A stretch of 64,000 bases of DNA from contig NZ_JAUJZH010000007.1 of NCBI RefSeq assembly GCF_030486595.1, positions 62,001 through 126,000 on the forward strand, read 5' to 3'. Each line of letters begins with the position of its first letter. Within the stretch, counting starts at the first letter, position 1. The position numbers were made by a program, and so were the translations under genes. Under the pieces are notes generated by a model. It was not told the origin of the DNA, made no database searches, and saw nothing but the letters and a program-made list of their open reading frames with translations. Below, piece after piece: positions 1 to 9,924 of the stretch. This DNA is from Variovorax ginsengisoli. GTDB taxonomy: Bacteria > Pseudomonadota > Gammaproteobacteria > Burkholderiales > Burkholderiaceae_C.

Positions 1-944
1 ACGACGTTGCCTTCGCGGTAGGCCTGCATCAGGCCGGCGCAGCCCAGGGTCGAGGTCGGGCGGAACACCTCGGGGTCGAGGAAGTCGTCGTCGACCCGGC
101 GATAGATCACGTCGACCCGGCGCGGGCCGCGCGTGGTGCGCATGTAGACGAAGTCGTCCTTGACGAACAGGTCCTGCCCCTCGACCAGCTCGACGCCCAT
201 CTGCTGCGCCAGGAAGGCGTGCTCGAAGTAGGCGCTGTTGTACATGCCGGGCGTCAGCACCACCACCGTCGGCTCGGCGGTGGCCGGCGGCGCCGAGGCG
301 CGCAGGGTCTCGAGCAGCAGGTCGGGATAGTGCGCGACCGGCGCGATCCGGTTCTGGCTGAACAACTCGGGGAACAGCCGCATCATCATCTTGCGGTTCT
401 CGAGCATGTAGCTCACGCCGCTGGGAACGCGCAGGTTGTCCTCGAGCACGTAGTACTCGCCATTGCCCTGGGCATCGGGGGCGCGGACGATGTCGATGCC
501 CGAGATGTGCGAATAGATGTCGTTCGGTACCTTGACCCCCACCATTTCGGGCCGGTACTGGGCGTTGTTCAGGATCTGCTCGGCCGGGATCACGCCGGCC
601 TTGATGATCTCCTGCCCGTGATAGACGTCGTGGATGAAGCGGTTGAGCGCCGTGACCCGCTGGACCAGGCCTTTTTCCATCGAGGCCCATTCGTGCGCCG
701 GGATGATCCGCGGCAGCAGGTCGAACGGGATCAGGCGCTCGGTGCCCGAACCGTCCTCGTCTTTCGCGCCGTAGACGGCAAAGGTGATGCCCACCCGCCG
801 AAAGATCAATTCGGCTTCCTCGCGCCGCGACCGCATCACCTCGCCGGGTTGCCTGGCGAGCCATTGGTCGTAGCGCTTGTAGTGGCTCCGGACCGCCGCG
901 CCGTTGTAGGGCAGCTGTTCGTACATCTCATCGAATTTGTGCAT
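1..944 (-). CDS. circularly permuted type 2 ATP-grasp protein, C-terminus beyond window
   Basis: The reading frame starts at an ATG at 944 (MHKFDEMYEQLPYNG) and runs off the left edge, giving about 314 residues. The sequence matches the circularly permuted ATP-grasp family (old names DUF404/DUF407): it has the LEDNLRVPSG segment, the VVLTPGMYNSAYFEH segment and the VIYRRVDDDFLDP segment. Family members are predicted ATP-dependent carboxylate-amine ligases that make peptide-like bonds, usually encoded beside alpha-E and transglutaminase proteins. An AAGGAG Shine-Dalgarno lies just upstream. It is a stand-alone version of the domain that is fused to alpha-E in the gene at 7188. The substrate is unknown. 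The family call is firm; the enzymatic role is inferred by others from sequence. Confidence 0.9.
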   Translation of the reverse strand, partial: MHKFDEMYEQLPYNGAAVRSHYKRYDQWLARQPGEVMRSRREEAELIFRRVGITFAVYGAKDEDGSGTERLIPFDLLPRIIPAHEWASMEKGLVQRVTALNRFIHDVYHGQEIIKAGVIPAEQILNNAQYRPEMVGVKVPNDIYSHISGIDIVRAPDAQGNGEYYVLEDNLRVPSGVSYMLENRKMMMRLFPELFSQNRIAPVAHYPDLLLETLRASAPPATAEPTVVVLTPGMYNSAYFEHAFLAQQMGVELVEGQDLFVKDDFVYMRTTRGPRRVDVIYRRVDDDFLDPEVFRPTSTLGCAGLMQAYREGNV

Positions 945-1030
945 GGGACGACCAATCTCCTTGACCATAGCTTAGCAAGTTCAAGGCCAAACCCGGGCGG
1001 CGAATGATGGAATTTGCGCCCGCGGGGCGT

Positions 1031-3481
1031 TCAGGGCGGAAGGTGATGCCAGTAGCGCCGACCCTGCACACGCTCGCACCGGAGCTGTTCCGGGGCAGTG
1101 CTCGCCCAGGTGGCGGCACCGCAGCGCGCCGACTCCACCAGCGAGATATCCCGCGCCCGGTAGCGCGCGACCACCTCCGCGGCCGGATGCCCGAAACGAT
1201 TGCGCCAGCCGGCCTGGACCAGCGCGATACGCGGCTGCACGGCGTCGAGCAGCAGCCCGCTCGACGAGGTCTTGCTGCCATGGTGCGGGACCAGCAGCAG
1301 GTCGGCCCGCAGCCCGGGCGTGCGGGCCACCAGCGCCGCCTCCTGCAGCCGCTCGATGTCGCCGGCCAGCAGGGCGGCGACCCGGCCATTGCCGATGCGC
1401 AGCACGCACGAGATGGCGTTCGGCTTCGGCGGCGCGAACACGGTGTAGTCGTCGGCCCGGGGATGCAGCACTTCGAACTCCACGCCGTCCCAGGTCCAGC
1501 GCTGGCCGGCCTCGCAGCGCTGCGCGGCACGCACCGCCTGCAGCGGATGCCCGGGTTCGATCGAGCTCAGCAGCGTCGTCTGCGGCTGCGCGGCGAGCAC
1601 CGCGGCGGCACCGCCGCTGTGGTCGCTGTCGCGGTGGCTCACCACCATCGCATCGAGCCGCTCGCCGAGCGCGCGCAGCAGCGGCACCAGCACCCGCTGC
1701 CCGGCATCGCTTTCGAGGCTGTAGCGCGGGCCCGTGTCGTAGAGCAGGCTGTGCGAGGCGGTGCGCACCAGCACCGCATTGCCCTGCCCGATGTCGGCGG
1801 CCAGCAGTTCGAACTCTCCCGGCGCCGGGCGCGGCGCCTGCCACACCAGGGCCGGCAGGAGCAGCGGCAGCCCCAGCATGCGCATCGACCAGGGCAGCCG
1901 CATCGCCAGAAGGACGCCACCGGCCACACCGGCGATGGCGGTCCAGAGCGGCGGCGCCGCCATCGACAGGGTCGCGAAAGGCAGGCCCGCCAGCCACTCC
2001 AGCACGGCCAGCAGCGCCTGGACCGACCCGGCTGCCAGGTGCCAGAGCGATGGCACGACGACGCCCAGCATCGCCAGTGGCGTCACCACCAGCGTGACCC
2101 AGGGGATCGCGATCGCATTCGCCAGCAGGCCGACGACCGAGACTTGCTGGAACAGCAGCAGTGTGAGCGGCGTCAGCGCCAGCGTCACGACCCACTGTTC
2201 GCGCAGCATTCGCAGCAGGCGGGCGCCGATGCCCGAGGGTGCGTCGCCGGCCGCCGCGCCGTCGGCCGCGAACAGCACGCCGACGGCGACGAAGCTGAGC
2301 CAGAAACCGGCCTGCATCAGGGCCCAGGGGTCGGCCGCGACCACCACCGCGCAGGCCAGCAGCCAGACGAAGGGCCAGGGCCAGCGCCGGCCGGTGAGAC
2401 GCAGGACCCCGATGGCCGCGAGCATCAGCACCGTGCGCTGCGAAGGCACGCCCCAGCCGCTGAACACCGCGTAGAGGGTGGCGAGCAGCACGCCGCCGAC
2501 CAGGGCGGCATGCGGCGCCGGCCAGCGCAGCATCAGGCGCGTGCTGCGGCGCCACAGCACGCCAACGCCCAGCGTGGCAAGCCAGGCGAACATCGTGATG
2601 TGGAGCCCCGAGATCGACACCAGGTGGGCCACGCCGGTGGCGCGGAAGACATCCCAGTCGCTGCGCTCGATGGCGTTCTGGTCGCCGGTGACCAGCGCCG
2701 CGATCACGCCGGCCTGGCGTGGCTCGTCGACCTGCTCGAAGATGGCATCGCGCACCGTCTCGCGCAGGCGCTCCACGGGATGGCGCCAGGTCGATGCCAG
2801 CCGTTCGGGGTGCGGATCGCGGGCGCCGTTGCGCACCTGGCCGCTGGCCTGCTCGCCCCGCTCCCACATCCACAGCTCGCGATCGAAGCCGTGGGGGTTC
2901 AGGCTGCCGTGCGGCGCCCTGAGCCGAACCGCCAGGCGCCAGCGCTCGCCCGCGCGGACCGATGCGGCTGGGGCCGCGGGCGGTGCCGCGTCGGTTTCGG
3001 ACCGGCCCCACAGCCCACCGCCCTGCGCGTACCAGGCGAGCGAAATCCGCGCCGGCACGCGCGGCGCTTCTTCGCCGTCCATCGATCCGGCGACCCAGCG
3101 CGCCGACGCCACCTCGAAGGTGAACCGCGTCACGCCCGCGCCATGCTGGGGCATGCCCGCGACCCGCCCCTCGACCCACAGGTCGCGACCCTCGACCGCC
3201 GCAGGCAGGGCACCAGCCGCGTACGCCACCGCGCGCCAGCCCGCCAGGCCGCCCCCCGCCATCGCACCGACCCACAGGGCCACCGACAGTTGCAGCCCGG
3301 CCGGTAGCCACCGGCTCTGCCCGCGCAGCGCGAACCAGCCGGCCACCCCGACGCCGAGCAGCCCGGCATAGACAGCGCCATGCCACAACGCGCCCTGCTG
3401 CAGTTGCAGCGCAGCGCCCAGCACCGACCCCGCCATCGCGGCGAAGGCGGCCAGGGCGTGCCGATCCCGGCCGGCCCTCAC
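1031..3481 (-). CDS. comEC: ComEC/Rec2 DNA uptake channel
   Basis: Inner-membrane channel that carries single-stranded DNA into the cytoplasm during natural transformation. The 816 residues show the usual order: an N-terminal DUF4131-like region, a central competence domain with many hydrophobic segments and the LVSISGLHITMFAW motif at roughly residues 285-300, then a C-terminal metallo-beta-lactamase-like domain from about 565 with HRDSDHSGG and VPHHGSKTSSSG motifs. The start is GTG, with GGAG eight bases upstream. That start overlaps the stop of a seven-codon ORF beginning at 3501, which is probably chance. It is transcribed away from the DUF2126 gene. No other competence genes are visible. 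Length and motifs are normal, so it looks intact. Confidence 0.95.
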   Translation of the reverse strand: MRAGRDRHALAAFAAMAGSVLGAALQLQQGALWHGAVYAGLLGVGVAGWFALRGQSRWLPAGLQLSVALWVGAMAGGGLAGWRAVAYAAGALPAAVEGRDLWVEGRVAGMPQHGAGVTRFTFEVASARWVAGSMDGEEAPRVPARISLAWYAQGGGLWGRSETDAAPPAAPAASVRAGERWRLAVRLRAPHGSLNPHGFDRELWMWERGEQASGQVRNGARDPHPERLASTWRHPVERLRETVRDAIFEQVDEPRQAGVIAALVTGDQNAIERSDWDVFRATGVAHLVSISGLHITMFAWLATLGVGVLWRRSTRLMLRWPAPHAALVGGVLLATLYAVFSGWGVPSQRTVLMLAAIGVLRLTGRRWPWPFVWLLACAVVVAADPWALMQAGFWLSFVAVGVLFAADGAAAGDAPSGIGARLLRMLREQWVVTLALTPLTLLLFQQVSVVGLLANAIAIPWVTLVVTPLAMLGVVVPSLWHLAAGSVQALLAVLEWLAGLPFATLSMAAPPLWTAIAGVAGGVLLAMRLPWSMRMLGLPLLLPALVWQAPRPAPGEFELLAADIGQGNAVLVRTASHSLLYDTGPRYSLESDAGQRVLVPLLRALGERLDAMVVSHRDSDHSGGAAAVLAAQPQTTLLSSIEPGHPLQAVRAAQRCEAGQRWTWDGVEFEVLHPRADDYTVFAPPKPNAISCVLRIGNGRVAALLAGDIERLQEAALVARTPGLRADLLLVPHHGSKTSSSGLLLDAVQPRIALVQAGWRNRFGHPAAEVVARYRARDISLVESARCGAATWASTAPEQLRCERVQGRRYWHHLPP

Positions 3482-3601
3482 GACCCGACTCCAGACTTCA
3501 TGTGCAATTCACTCCCTGCGCACTTCTTTGGCGCGCAAATTGCTTTCTGTGTCGGCTAGTATGCGTCTCACCCCGAGGCACCCTCGACGCACCGAGAAAC
3601 A

Positions 3602-6600
3602 ATGTCCATCCACGCCGCACTCCACCACGTCACCCACTACAAGTACGACCGTCCGGTGCAACTCGGCCCCCAGGTGGTCCGGCTGCGCCCGGCGCCGCAT
3701 TGCCGCAGCAACGTCATCTCGTATTCGCTGCAGGTCGAGCCCGCCGAGCATTTCGTCAACTGGCAGCAGGACCCGTTCGCGAACTACCAGGCGCGGTTGG
3801 TGTTTCCCGAGAAGACGCGCGAGTTCAAGGTCACGGTCGACCTCGTGGTCGAGATGGCGGTCTACAACCCCTTCGACTTCTTCCTCGAGCCGCAGGCGGA
3901 GAACTTCCCTTTCAAGTACACCGAGTCGCAGGCCCAGGAACTCGCACCCTACCTGGTGGCCGACGAGGCGACGCCGCTGGTCAAGGCCTATCTCGAGAAG
4001 ATCGACCGCAAGGAACAGCGCACCATCGACTTCCTGGTCGGCCTCAACCAGCAGGTGCAGCAGGACGTCAACTACCTGATCCGCATGGAGCCCGGCGTGC
4101 AGACGCCGGAAGAAACGCTCGCGAATGCCTCCGGCTCCTGCCGCGACTCGGGCTGGCTGCTGGTGCAGCTGCTGCGCCACTGCGGGCTGGCTGCGCGTTT
4201 CGTGTCGGGCTACCTGATCCAGCTCACGCCCGACGTCAAGGCGCTCGACGGCCCGAGCGGCACCGAAGTCGACTTCACCGACCTGCACGCCTGGTGCGAG
4301 GTCTACCTGCCGGGCGCCGGCTGGATCGGGCTCGACGCCACCTCCGGCCTGCTGGCCGGCGAAGGCCACATCCCGTTGGCCTGCACGCCGACGCCTTCGA
4401 GCGCCGCACCGATCGAAGGCGTGGTCGACGATGCCGAGGTCGAGTTCGGCCACGAGATGAAGGTCACGCGCATCTACGAGTCGCCGCGCGTCACCAAGCC
4501 CTACACCGACGAGCAGTGGGCCGAGATCGTGGCCCTGGGCGATGCGGTCGACAAGCGCCTGAAGGCCGGTGACGTGCGGCTCACGATGGGCGGCGAGCCG
4601 ACCTACGTCGCCACCAGCGACCGCGACGCGCCCGAATGGAACACCGATGCGCTGGGTCCGACCAAGCGCGGCTATGCCACCGAACTGGTGCACAAGCTGC
4701 GGGCCGAATACGGCCAGGGCGGCTTCCTGCATTTCGGCCAGGGCAAGTGGTACCCGGGCGAGCAGCTGCCGCGCTGGGCGCTGTCGATCTACTGGCGCGC
4801 CGACGGCCAGACGCTCTGGCACAACCCCGAGCTGTTCGCCGACGAGCGCCATCCCACGCACTACACCAGCGAGGACGCGCGCCGCTTCACCACCGTGCTG
4901 GCGCATCGCCTGGGCCTCACCGAGCGCTACATCCAGCCCGGCTACGAGGATGTCTACTACTACCTGTGGCGCGAGCGCCGGCTGCCGGTCAACGTCGATC
5001 CCTTCGACTCCAAGCTCGACGACGAGATGGAGCGTGTCCGCTTGCGACGGGTGTTCACGCAGAAGCTCGATGCGGTGATCGGCTACATGCTGCCGATCGA
5101 GGCCGGCAACGCCGACCCCGACGCGCCGGCGCTGGCCGGCCCGGGCTGGAAGACCGGGCCCTGGTTCCTGCGCGACGACCGCATGTACCTGATTCCCGGC
5201 GACTCGCCAATGGGTTACCGGCTGCCGCTCGACTCCCAGCCCTGGACCAGCAAGGGCGACTACCCCTACCTGGTCGAGCGCGACCCGACCGCGCCGCTCG
5301 GCAGCCTGCCGAGCGCGGCCGACTACCGAGCCCGCTACAGCGCCCTCGCGCCGAGTGGCGCGAGTGGCGACCGGGGCGCCGTGCCCTATGCCTTCGGTGC
5401 GCCCGAAGCCACGCCGGCGGCGCTGCGCATGCAGTCGCCGGGCGACGGCCCTGCCCGCACGACGGACGACACCATCGACCCGACCACGCCGCGCCAGCCT
5501 CGGCGCGGCGAGTCGGCGCACTGGATCACGCGCAGCGCGCTCTGCGTCGAGGTCCGCGACCCGCGCCGCGCCAATGGCCCCGCGGCCGAGAAGCTCGGCA
5601 GCGCCTCGGGCGTGCTGTATGTCTTCATGCCGCCGCTGGCACGGCTCGAGGACTACCTCGACCTGGTCGCCGCGGTCGAGGCCACGGCCGAGCAGCTCGG
5701 CGTGAAGATCGTCATGGAAGGCTACCCGCCGCCGCGCGATCCGCGCCTGAAGCTGCTGCAGGTCACGCCGGACCCGGGCGTGATCGAGGTCAACATCCAC
5801 CCCGCGCACAACTGGCGTGAGCTCGTGGACCACACCGAGTTCCTCTACAACGCGGCCTTCGAGACCCGCCTGTCGGCCGAGAAGTTCATGACCGACGGCC
5901 GCCACACCGGCACCGGCGGCGGCAACCACTTCGTGATGGGCGGCGCGGTGCCCACCGACAGCCCCTTCCTGCGCCGGCCCGAGCTGCTCGCCAGCCTGCT
6001 GCTGTACTGGCACAACCATCCGTCGCTGAGCTACCTGTTCTCGGGCATGTTCATCGGCCCGACCAGCCAGGCGCCACGGGTCGACGAGGCCCGCAACGAC
6101 CAGCTCTACGAGCTCGAGATCGCGCTCAAGGAGATCGCCCGCAACCGCGAGATCTACGGTCAGAACATGCCGGCCTGGCTGGTCGACCGCACCCTGCGCA
6201 ACATCCTGGTCGACGTCACGGGCAACACCCACCGCAGCGAGTTCTGCATCGACAAGCTCTATTCGCCCGATTCCAGCACCGGCCGCCTGGGCCTGCTCGA
6301 GCTGCGCGCCTTCGAGATGCCGCCGCATGCGCGCATGAGCATCGCCCAGCAACTGCTGCTGCGCGCCTTCATCGCCCGCTTCTGGGACGCGCCGTACCAG
6401 GCGCCGGCCACGCGCTGGGGCACCGAACTGCACGACCGCTTCCTGCTGCCGACCTTCGTCAAGATGGACTTCGACGACGTCATCAGCGAGATGCGGCAGG
6501 CCGGCTTCGCCTTCGACCCCAACTGGTTCGCACCGCACTTCGAGTTCCGCTTCCCGCTGGTCGGGCAGGTGCAGGCGATGGGCGTCGAGCTGTCGCTGCG

Positions 6601-7099
6601 CAATGCCCTCGAGCCCTGGCACGTGATGGGCGAGGAAGGCTCGGCCGGCGGCACCGTGCGCTATGTCGACTCGTCGCTCGAACGCATCGAGGTGCGCGTC
6701 ACCGGCCTCAACGAGAGCCGCCACGTCGTCACGGTCAACGGCAAGGTGCTGCCGCTGCAGCCCACCGGCACGGTCGGCGAGTTCGTGGCCGGCGTGCGCT
6801 ACAAGGCCTGGAACCCGCCGTCGTCGCTGCATCCGAGCATCGGCGCCCATGCGCCGCTGACCTTCGACATCGTCGACACCTGGATGAAGCGCTCCCTCGG
6901 CGGCTGCCAGTACTTCGTCGCCCATCCGGGCGGGCGCAACTACGACACCTTCCCGGTCAACGCCTACGAGGCCGAGAGCCGGCGCCACTCGCGCTTCACG
7001 CGCATGGGCCACACGCCGGGCCTGATGAGCACGCCGCCGGCGACCATCGAGCTGGCCGGCAGCCGCGAGTTCCCGTTCACGCTCGACCTGCGGCGGTGA
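3602..7099 (+). CDS. transglutaminase-like / DUF2126 protein
   Basis: A 1165-residue protein. The N-terminal 300 residues are a bacterial transglutaminase-like domain (with its leading beta-sandwich region), carrying the papain-type triad: Cys in ASGSCRDSGWLL, His in DLHAWCEVYLPG and Asp in WIGLDATSG. The remaining ~800 residues form the DUF2126 domain, including MGGEPTYVATSDRD and GTGGGNHFVMGG. Proteins of this build are repeatedly encoded next to circularly permuted ATP-grasp and alpha-E genes, as here. They are predicted to cleave or rearrange the amide products of the ligase. There is no signal peptide, so it is probably cytoplasmic. It is the first gene of a plus-strand run and its likely promoter lies in the 120 bases shared with comEC. 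The biochemical reaction is unproven. Confidence 0.93.
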   Translation: MSIHAALHHVTHYKYDRPVQLGPQVVRLRPAPHCRSNVISYSLQVEPAEHFVNWQQDPFANYQARLVFPEKTREFKVTVDLVVEMAVYNPFDFFLEPQAENFPFKYTESQAQELAPYLVADEATPLVKAYLEKIDRKEQRTIDFLVGLNQQVQQDVNYLIRMEPGVQTPEETLANASGSCRDSGWLLVQLLRHCGLAARFVSGYLIQLTPDVKALDGPSGTEVDFTDLHAWCEVYLPGAGWIGLDATSGLLAGEGHIPLACTPTPSSAAPIEGVVDDAEVEFGHEMKVTRIYESPRVTKPYTDEQWAEIVALGDAVDKRLKAGDVRLTMGGEPTYVATSDRDAPEWNTDALGPTKRGYATELVHKLRAEYGQGGFLHFGQGKWYPGEQLPRWALSIYWRADGQTLWHNPELFADERHPTHYTSEDARRFTTVLAHRLGLTERYIQPGYEDVYYYLWRERRLPVNVDPFDSKLDDEMERVRLRRVFTQKLDAVIGYMLPIEAGNADPDAPALAGPGWKTGPWFLRDDRMYLIPGDSPMGYRLPLDSQPWTSKGDYPYLVERDPTAPLGSLPSAADYRARYSALAPSGASGDRGAVPYAFGAPEATPAALRMQSPGDGPARTTDDTIDPTTPRQPRRGESAHWITRSALCVEVRDPRRANGPAAEKLGSASGVLYVFMPPLARLEDYLDLVAAVEATAEQLGVKIVMEGYPPPRDPRLKLLQVTPDPGVIEVNIHPAHNWRELVDHTEFLYNAAFETRLSAEKFMTDGRHTGTGGGNHFVMGGAVPTDSPFLRRPELLASLLLYWHNHPSLSYLFSGMFIGPTSQAPRVDEARNDQLYELEIALKEIARNREIYGQNMPAWLVDRTLRNILVDVTGNTHRSEFCIDKLYSPDSSTGRLGLLELRAFEMPPHARMSIAQQLLLRAFIARFWDAPYQAPATRWGTELHDRFLLPTFVKMDFDDVISEMRQAGFAFDPNWFAPHFEFRFPLVGQVQAMGVELSLRNALEPWHVMGEEGSAGGTVRYVDSSLERIEVRVTGLNESRHVVTVNGKVLPLQPTGTVGEFVAGVRYKAWNPPSSLHPSIGAHAPLTFDIVDTWMKRSLGGCQYFVAHPGGRNYDTFPVNAYEAESRRHSRFTRMGHTPGLMSTPPATIELAGSREFPFTLDLRR

Positions 7100-7187
7100 G
7101 CGCAAGTGCCGAGGCCGCGCGGGATTCGGCCTTTTCTCACGCGCACGCCCTCGGCAACCGTGACCGCAGTGTGACAATCGGCGCACC

Positions 7188-9890
7188 GTGGACCCACTGA
7201 ACGAATCCCTCTTCGACGCCCAGGCCCTGGAAGCGCCTGCGGCGCTCGCGGCCGCGCTCGCCCCCCCGGCCGCGCCGGGCCATTTCGACGAACTGCGCGG
7301 CGGCGCCACGCCTGAGGACGAAGCGCGCCAGGCTGTCCCGTCGCAGCCGGCGCCGCTCTACGATGCCGCCGCCCCCCGTCCCGAGACGCCGCCCGCGCAG
7401 GCGGACGAAGAGGCCGGCGACCAAACACCGCTGGCGCCCGCCTGGAGCGGCTTCTTCGAGAACCTCGGTCCGGGCGGCTTCGACGACCTGCCGCGGCGCG
7501 CGATCAGCCTCGAGCGCCAGATCCGCGACAACGGCGTCACCTACAACGTCTACGCAGATGCCGACGGTCCGCAGCGCCCGTGGTCGCTCGACCTCTTTCC
7601 GCTGATCGTCTCGGCGGACAGCTGGGCCCAGATCGAAGCCGGCGTGCAGCAGCGCGTGCGGGTGCTCGATCACGTGATGGCCGACGTCTACGGTCCCCAG
7701 CAGCTGCTCGCCGAAGGCCTGCTGCCGCCGGCGCTGGTGCAGGGCCATCCGGGCTACCTGCGGGCGCTGCACGGCGTGCGCCCGCCGGGCGACACCTGGC
7801 TGCACATCGCCGCCTTCGACCTGGCGCGCGGGCCCGACGGCAACTGGTGGGTGGTCTCGCAGCGCACCCAGGCGCCTTCGGGCCTGGGCTACCTGCTCGA
7901 GAACCGGCTCGCCATCGCGCGCCAGTTTCCGCAGGCCTTCGAGAACCTGCAGGTGCAGCGCCTGGCCGCCACCTACAACGCGATGATGGAAGGCCTGCAG
8001 CGCATGTGCCCGGCCGGCCAGCCGCCGCACATCGCGCTGCTGACGCCCGGCCCCTACAACGAGACCTACTTCGAGCACGCCTACCTGGCGCGCTACCTCG
8101 GCATCACGCTGGTCGAGGGCAATGACCTCACGGTGCGCGACCAGCGCCTCTATCTCAAGACGCTGCAGGGCCTGCGGCCGGTGCACGGCCTGGTCAAGCG
8201 GCTCGACGACCAATTCCTCGACCCGCTCGAACTGCGGCCCGACTCCACGCTCGGCGTGCCGGGCCTGCTGCAGGCGATCCGCGCCGGCAACGTGCTGGTG
8301 GCCAACATGCCCGGATCGGCCTTCCTCGAATCGCCGGCGCTGCTGGGCTTCCTGCCGGCACTGGCGCGACGCCTGATCGGCGAGAAGCTGCAGCTGCCCG
8401 CGCTGCCGACCTGGTGGTGCGGCGAGCGCGCGGCGATGGAAGCCGTGCTGCCGCAGCTGGCCGACTGCGCCATCAAGGCGACCTACCCCGATGTCGACGC
8501 CCACACCAGCTTCGATGCCGTGCTGGGGCGCCACATGGGTCGCCGCGAACTCGACGAATGGGCGGGCCGCATCGTGCGCCAGGGCGAGGCCCACACGGTG
8601 CAAAGCTACCTGCCGCTGTCGCAGATGCCGACCTGGACCCAGGACCTCGGCCGCGGCCACATCGCGCAGCGCTCGGTGCTGCTGCGGGTGTTCGCGGTCA
8701 GCGACGGCCCGCGCTCCTGGCGCGTGCTGCCGGGCGGGCTGGCGCGGCTGGCCGGACGCGACGCGCAGATCGCCTCGATGCAGCGCGGCGGCAGCAGCGC
8801 CGACGTGTGGGTGCGCACCGACGGCGAGGTCGACCGCACCACGCTGCTGCAGCCGCACGCCACGCCGGCCTCGCTGGCGCGGCACCGCGCCCCGGTCACC
8901 AGCCGCGCGGCCGAGAACATGTTCTGGCTCGGGCGCTACACCGAGCGGGCCGAGAACGCGGTGCGGCTGGCCCGGCTCACGCTCGACCTGCTGAGCGGCG
9001 AAGATCAGTCCTCGCGCGCCCTGCTGGTCTGGCTGCATCAGCTGGCCCAGCGCAATGCGCTGGTGCCGCCCGAAGTACCGAGTCTGCCCAAGTCGCGGCG
9101 CGTCTTCGAGCGGGCGCTGATCGCCGAGCTCGGCAACGTCGACACCGGGGGCAGCGTGGGCTGGAGCCTGCGCTGCATCCGCCAGTCGGCCGCCGCGGTG
9201 CGCGAACGCCTGTCGCAGGACCACTGGAACCAGATCGTGCGCGCCGAGTCCGACTTCCTGCGCCGCAGCGCCGAACAGGCCGGCGAGAAAGCCGAGGGCG
9301 GCTACGCCACCGGCATCGCGCTGCGCCTGCTCGAAGCGGCCAGCACCTCGCTGTCGGCCATGACCGGTGCCCAGACCGACCGCATGACGCGCGACGACGC
9401 CTGGCGGCTGCTCTCCATCGGCCGCCACATCGAGCGGCTCGGCTTTCTGTCGAGCGCGCTGGCCGCCGGCTTCGAGCATGGCTCGGTGCACGAGGTCAGC
9501 GGCTTCGAGGCGATGGTGGCGCTGTTCGACAGCACCATCACCTTCCATGCGCGCTACCAGCAGCGGCGCGACGTCGCCACCCTGGTCGACTTGCTGGTGC
9601 AGGACGGCGACAACCCGCGCTCGCTGGCGTGGGTCACGCACACCCTGCGCAAGCGCATCGCCAAGCTGGCGGGCAGCGCGCCCGACAAGCTCACCGCGCT
9701 GTCGTACGACCTGCCCGACCCCGACACCTGGACCCTCGAAGGGCTTTGCGAGGCCGGTCCGGAGGCCCAATACCCGGCCCTGGTGCAGCTGTTCGCCGCC
9801 AGCGAAACCGCCGCCTACCATGTGTCGGATGCCATCGGCACCCGCTACTTCACGCTGACCTCCGAATCGCTGCGTTCCGTGGGCGCCTGA
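7188..9890 (+). CDS. circularly permuted ATP-grasp ligase fused to alpha-E domain
   Basis: A 900-residue fusion. After an Ala/Pro-rich N-terminal extension of about 85 residues comes a circularly permuted ATP-grasp ligase (about 90-560) with VSQRTQAPSGLGYLLENR, LLTPGPYNETYFEHAY and the RLDDQFLDPLELRPDS segment. The alpha-E domain follows from about residue 575 (AAENMFWLGRYTERAENAVR). Separate genes for these two parts are also common, and the ligase at 1-944 shows the unfused form. The start is GTG at 7188, with no strong Shine-Dalgarno. It lies 88 bases after the DUF2126 gene and 34 bases before the second transglutaminase, so the three are probably one operon. The predicted role is ATP-dependent amide-bond formation; substrates are unknown. 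Confidence 0.93.
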   Translation: MDPLNESLFDAQALEAPAALAAALAPPAAPGHFDELRGGATPEDEARQAVPSQPAPLYDAAAPRPETPPAQADEEAGDQTPLAPAWSGFFENLGPGGFDDLPRRAISLERQIRDNGVTYNVYADADGPQRPWSLDLFPLIVSADSWAQIEAGVQQRVRVLDHVMADVYGPQQLLAEGLLPPALVQGHPGYLRALHGVRPPGDTWLHIAAFDLARGPDGNWWVVSQRTQAPSGLGYLLENRLAIARQFPQAFENLQVQRLAATYNAMMEGLQRMCPAGQPPHIALLTPGPYNETYFEHAYLARYLGITLVEGNDLTVRDQRLYLKTLQGLRPVHGLVKRLDDQFLDPLELRPDSTLGVPGLLQAIRAGNVLVANMPGSAFLESPALLGFLPALARRLIGEKLQLPALPTWWCGERAAMEAVLPQLADCAIKATYPDVDAHTSFDAVLGRHMGRRELDEWAGRIVRQGEAHTVQSYLPLSQMPTWTQDLGRGHIAQRSVLLRVFAVSDGPRSWRVLPGGLARLAGRDAQIASMQRGGSSADVWVRTDGEVDRTTLLQPHATPASLARHRAPVTSRAAENMFWLGRYTERAENAVRLARLTLDLLSGEDQSSRALLVWLHQLAQRNALVPPEVPSLPKSRRVFERALIAELGNVDTGGSVGWSLRCIRQSAAAVRERLSQDHWNQIVRAESDFLRRSAEQAGEKAEGGYATGIALRLLEAASTSLSAMTGAQTDRMTRDDAWRLLSIGRHIERLGFLSSALAAGFEHGSVHEVSGFEAMVALFDSTITFHARYQQRRDVATLVDLLVQDGDNPRSLAWVTHTLRKRIAKLAGSAPDKLTALSYDLPDPDTWTLEGLCEAGPEAQYPALVQLFAASETAAYHVSDAIGTRYFTLTSESLRSVGA

Positions 9891-9924
9891 GGCCGCGCGC
9901 CCGGGGGCGAGTAAAGTCCCGTCC

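Noticed and set aside
3478..3501. Seven-codon ORF (MKSGVGS) overlapping the comEC start as a leader peptide
   Set aside because: Too short to judge and without a ribosome site of its own; likely chance.
3509..7309. 1266-codon ORF on the minus strand opposite the DUF2126 gene
   Set aside because: It is a GC-bias shadow: the plus-strand frame has recognisable transglutaminase and DUF2126 motifs throughout, and the minus frame has none.
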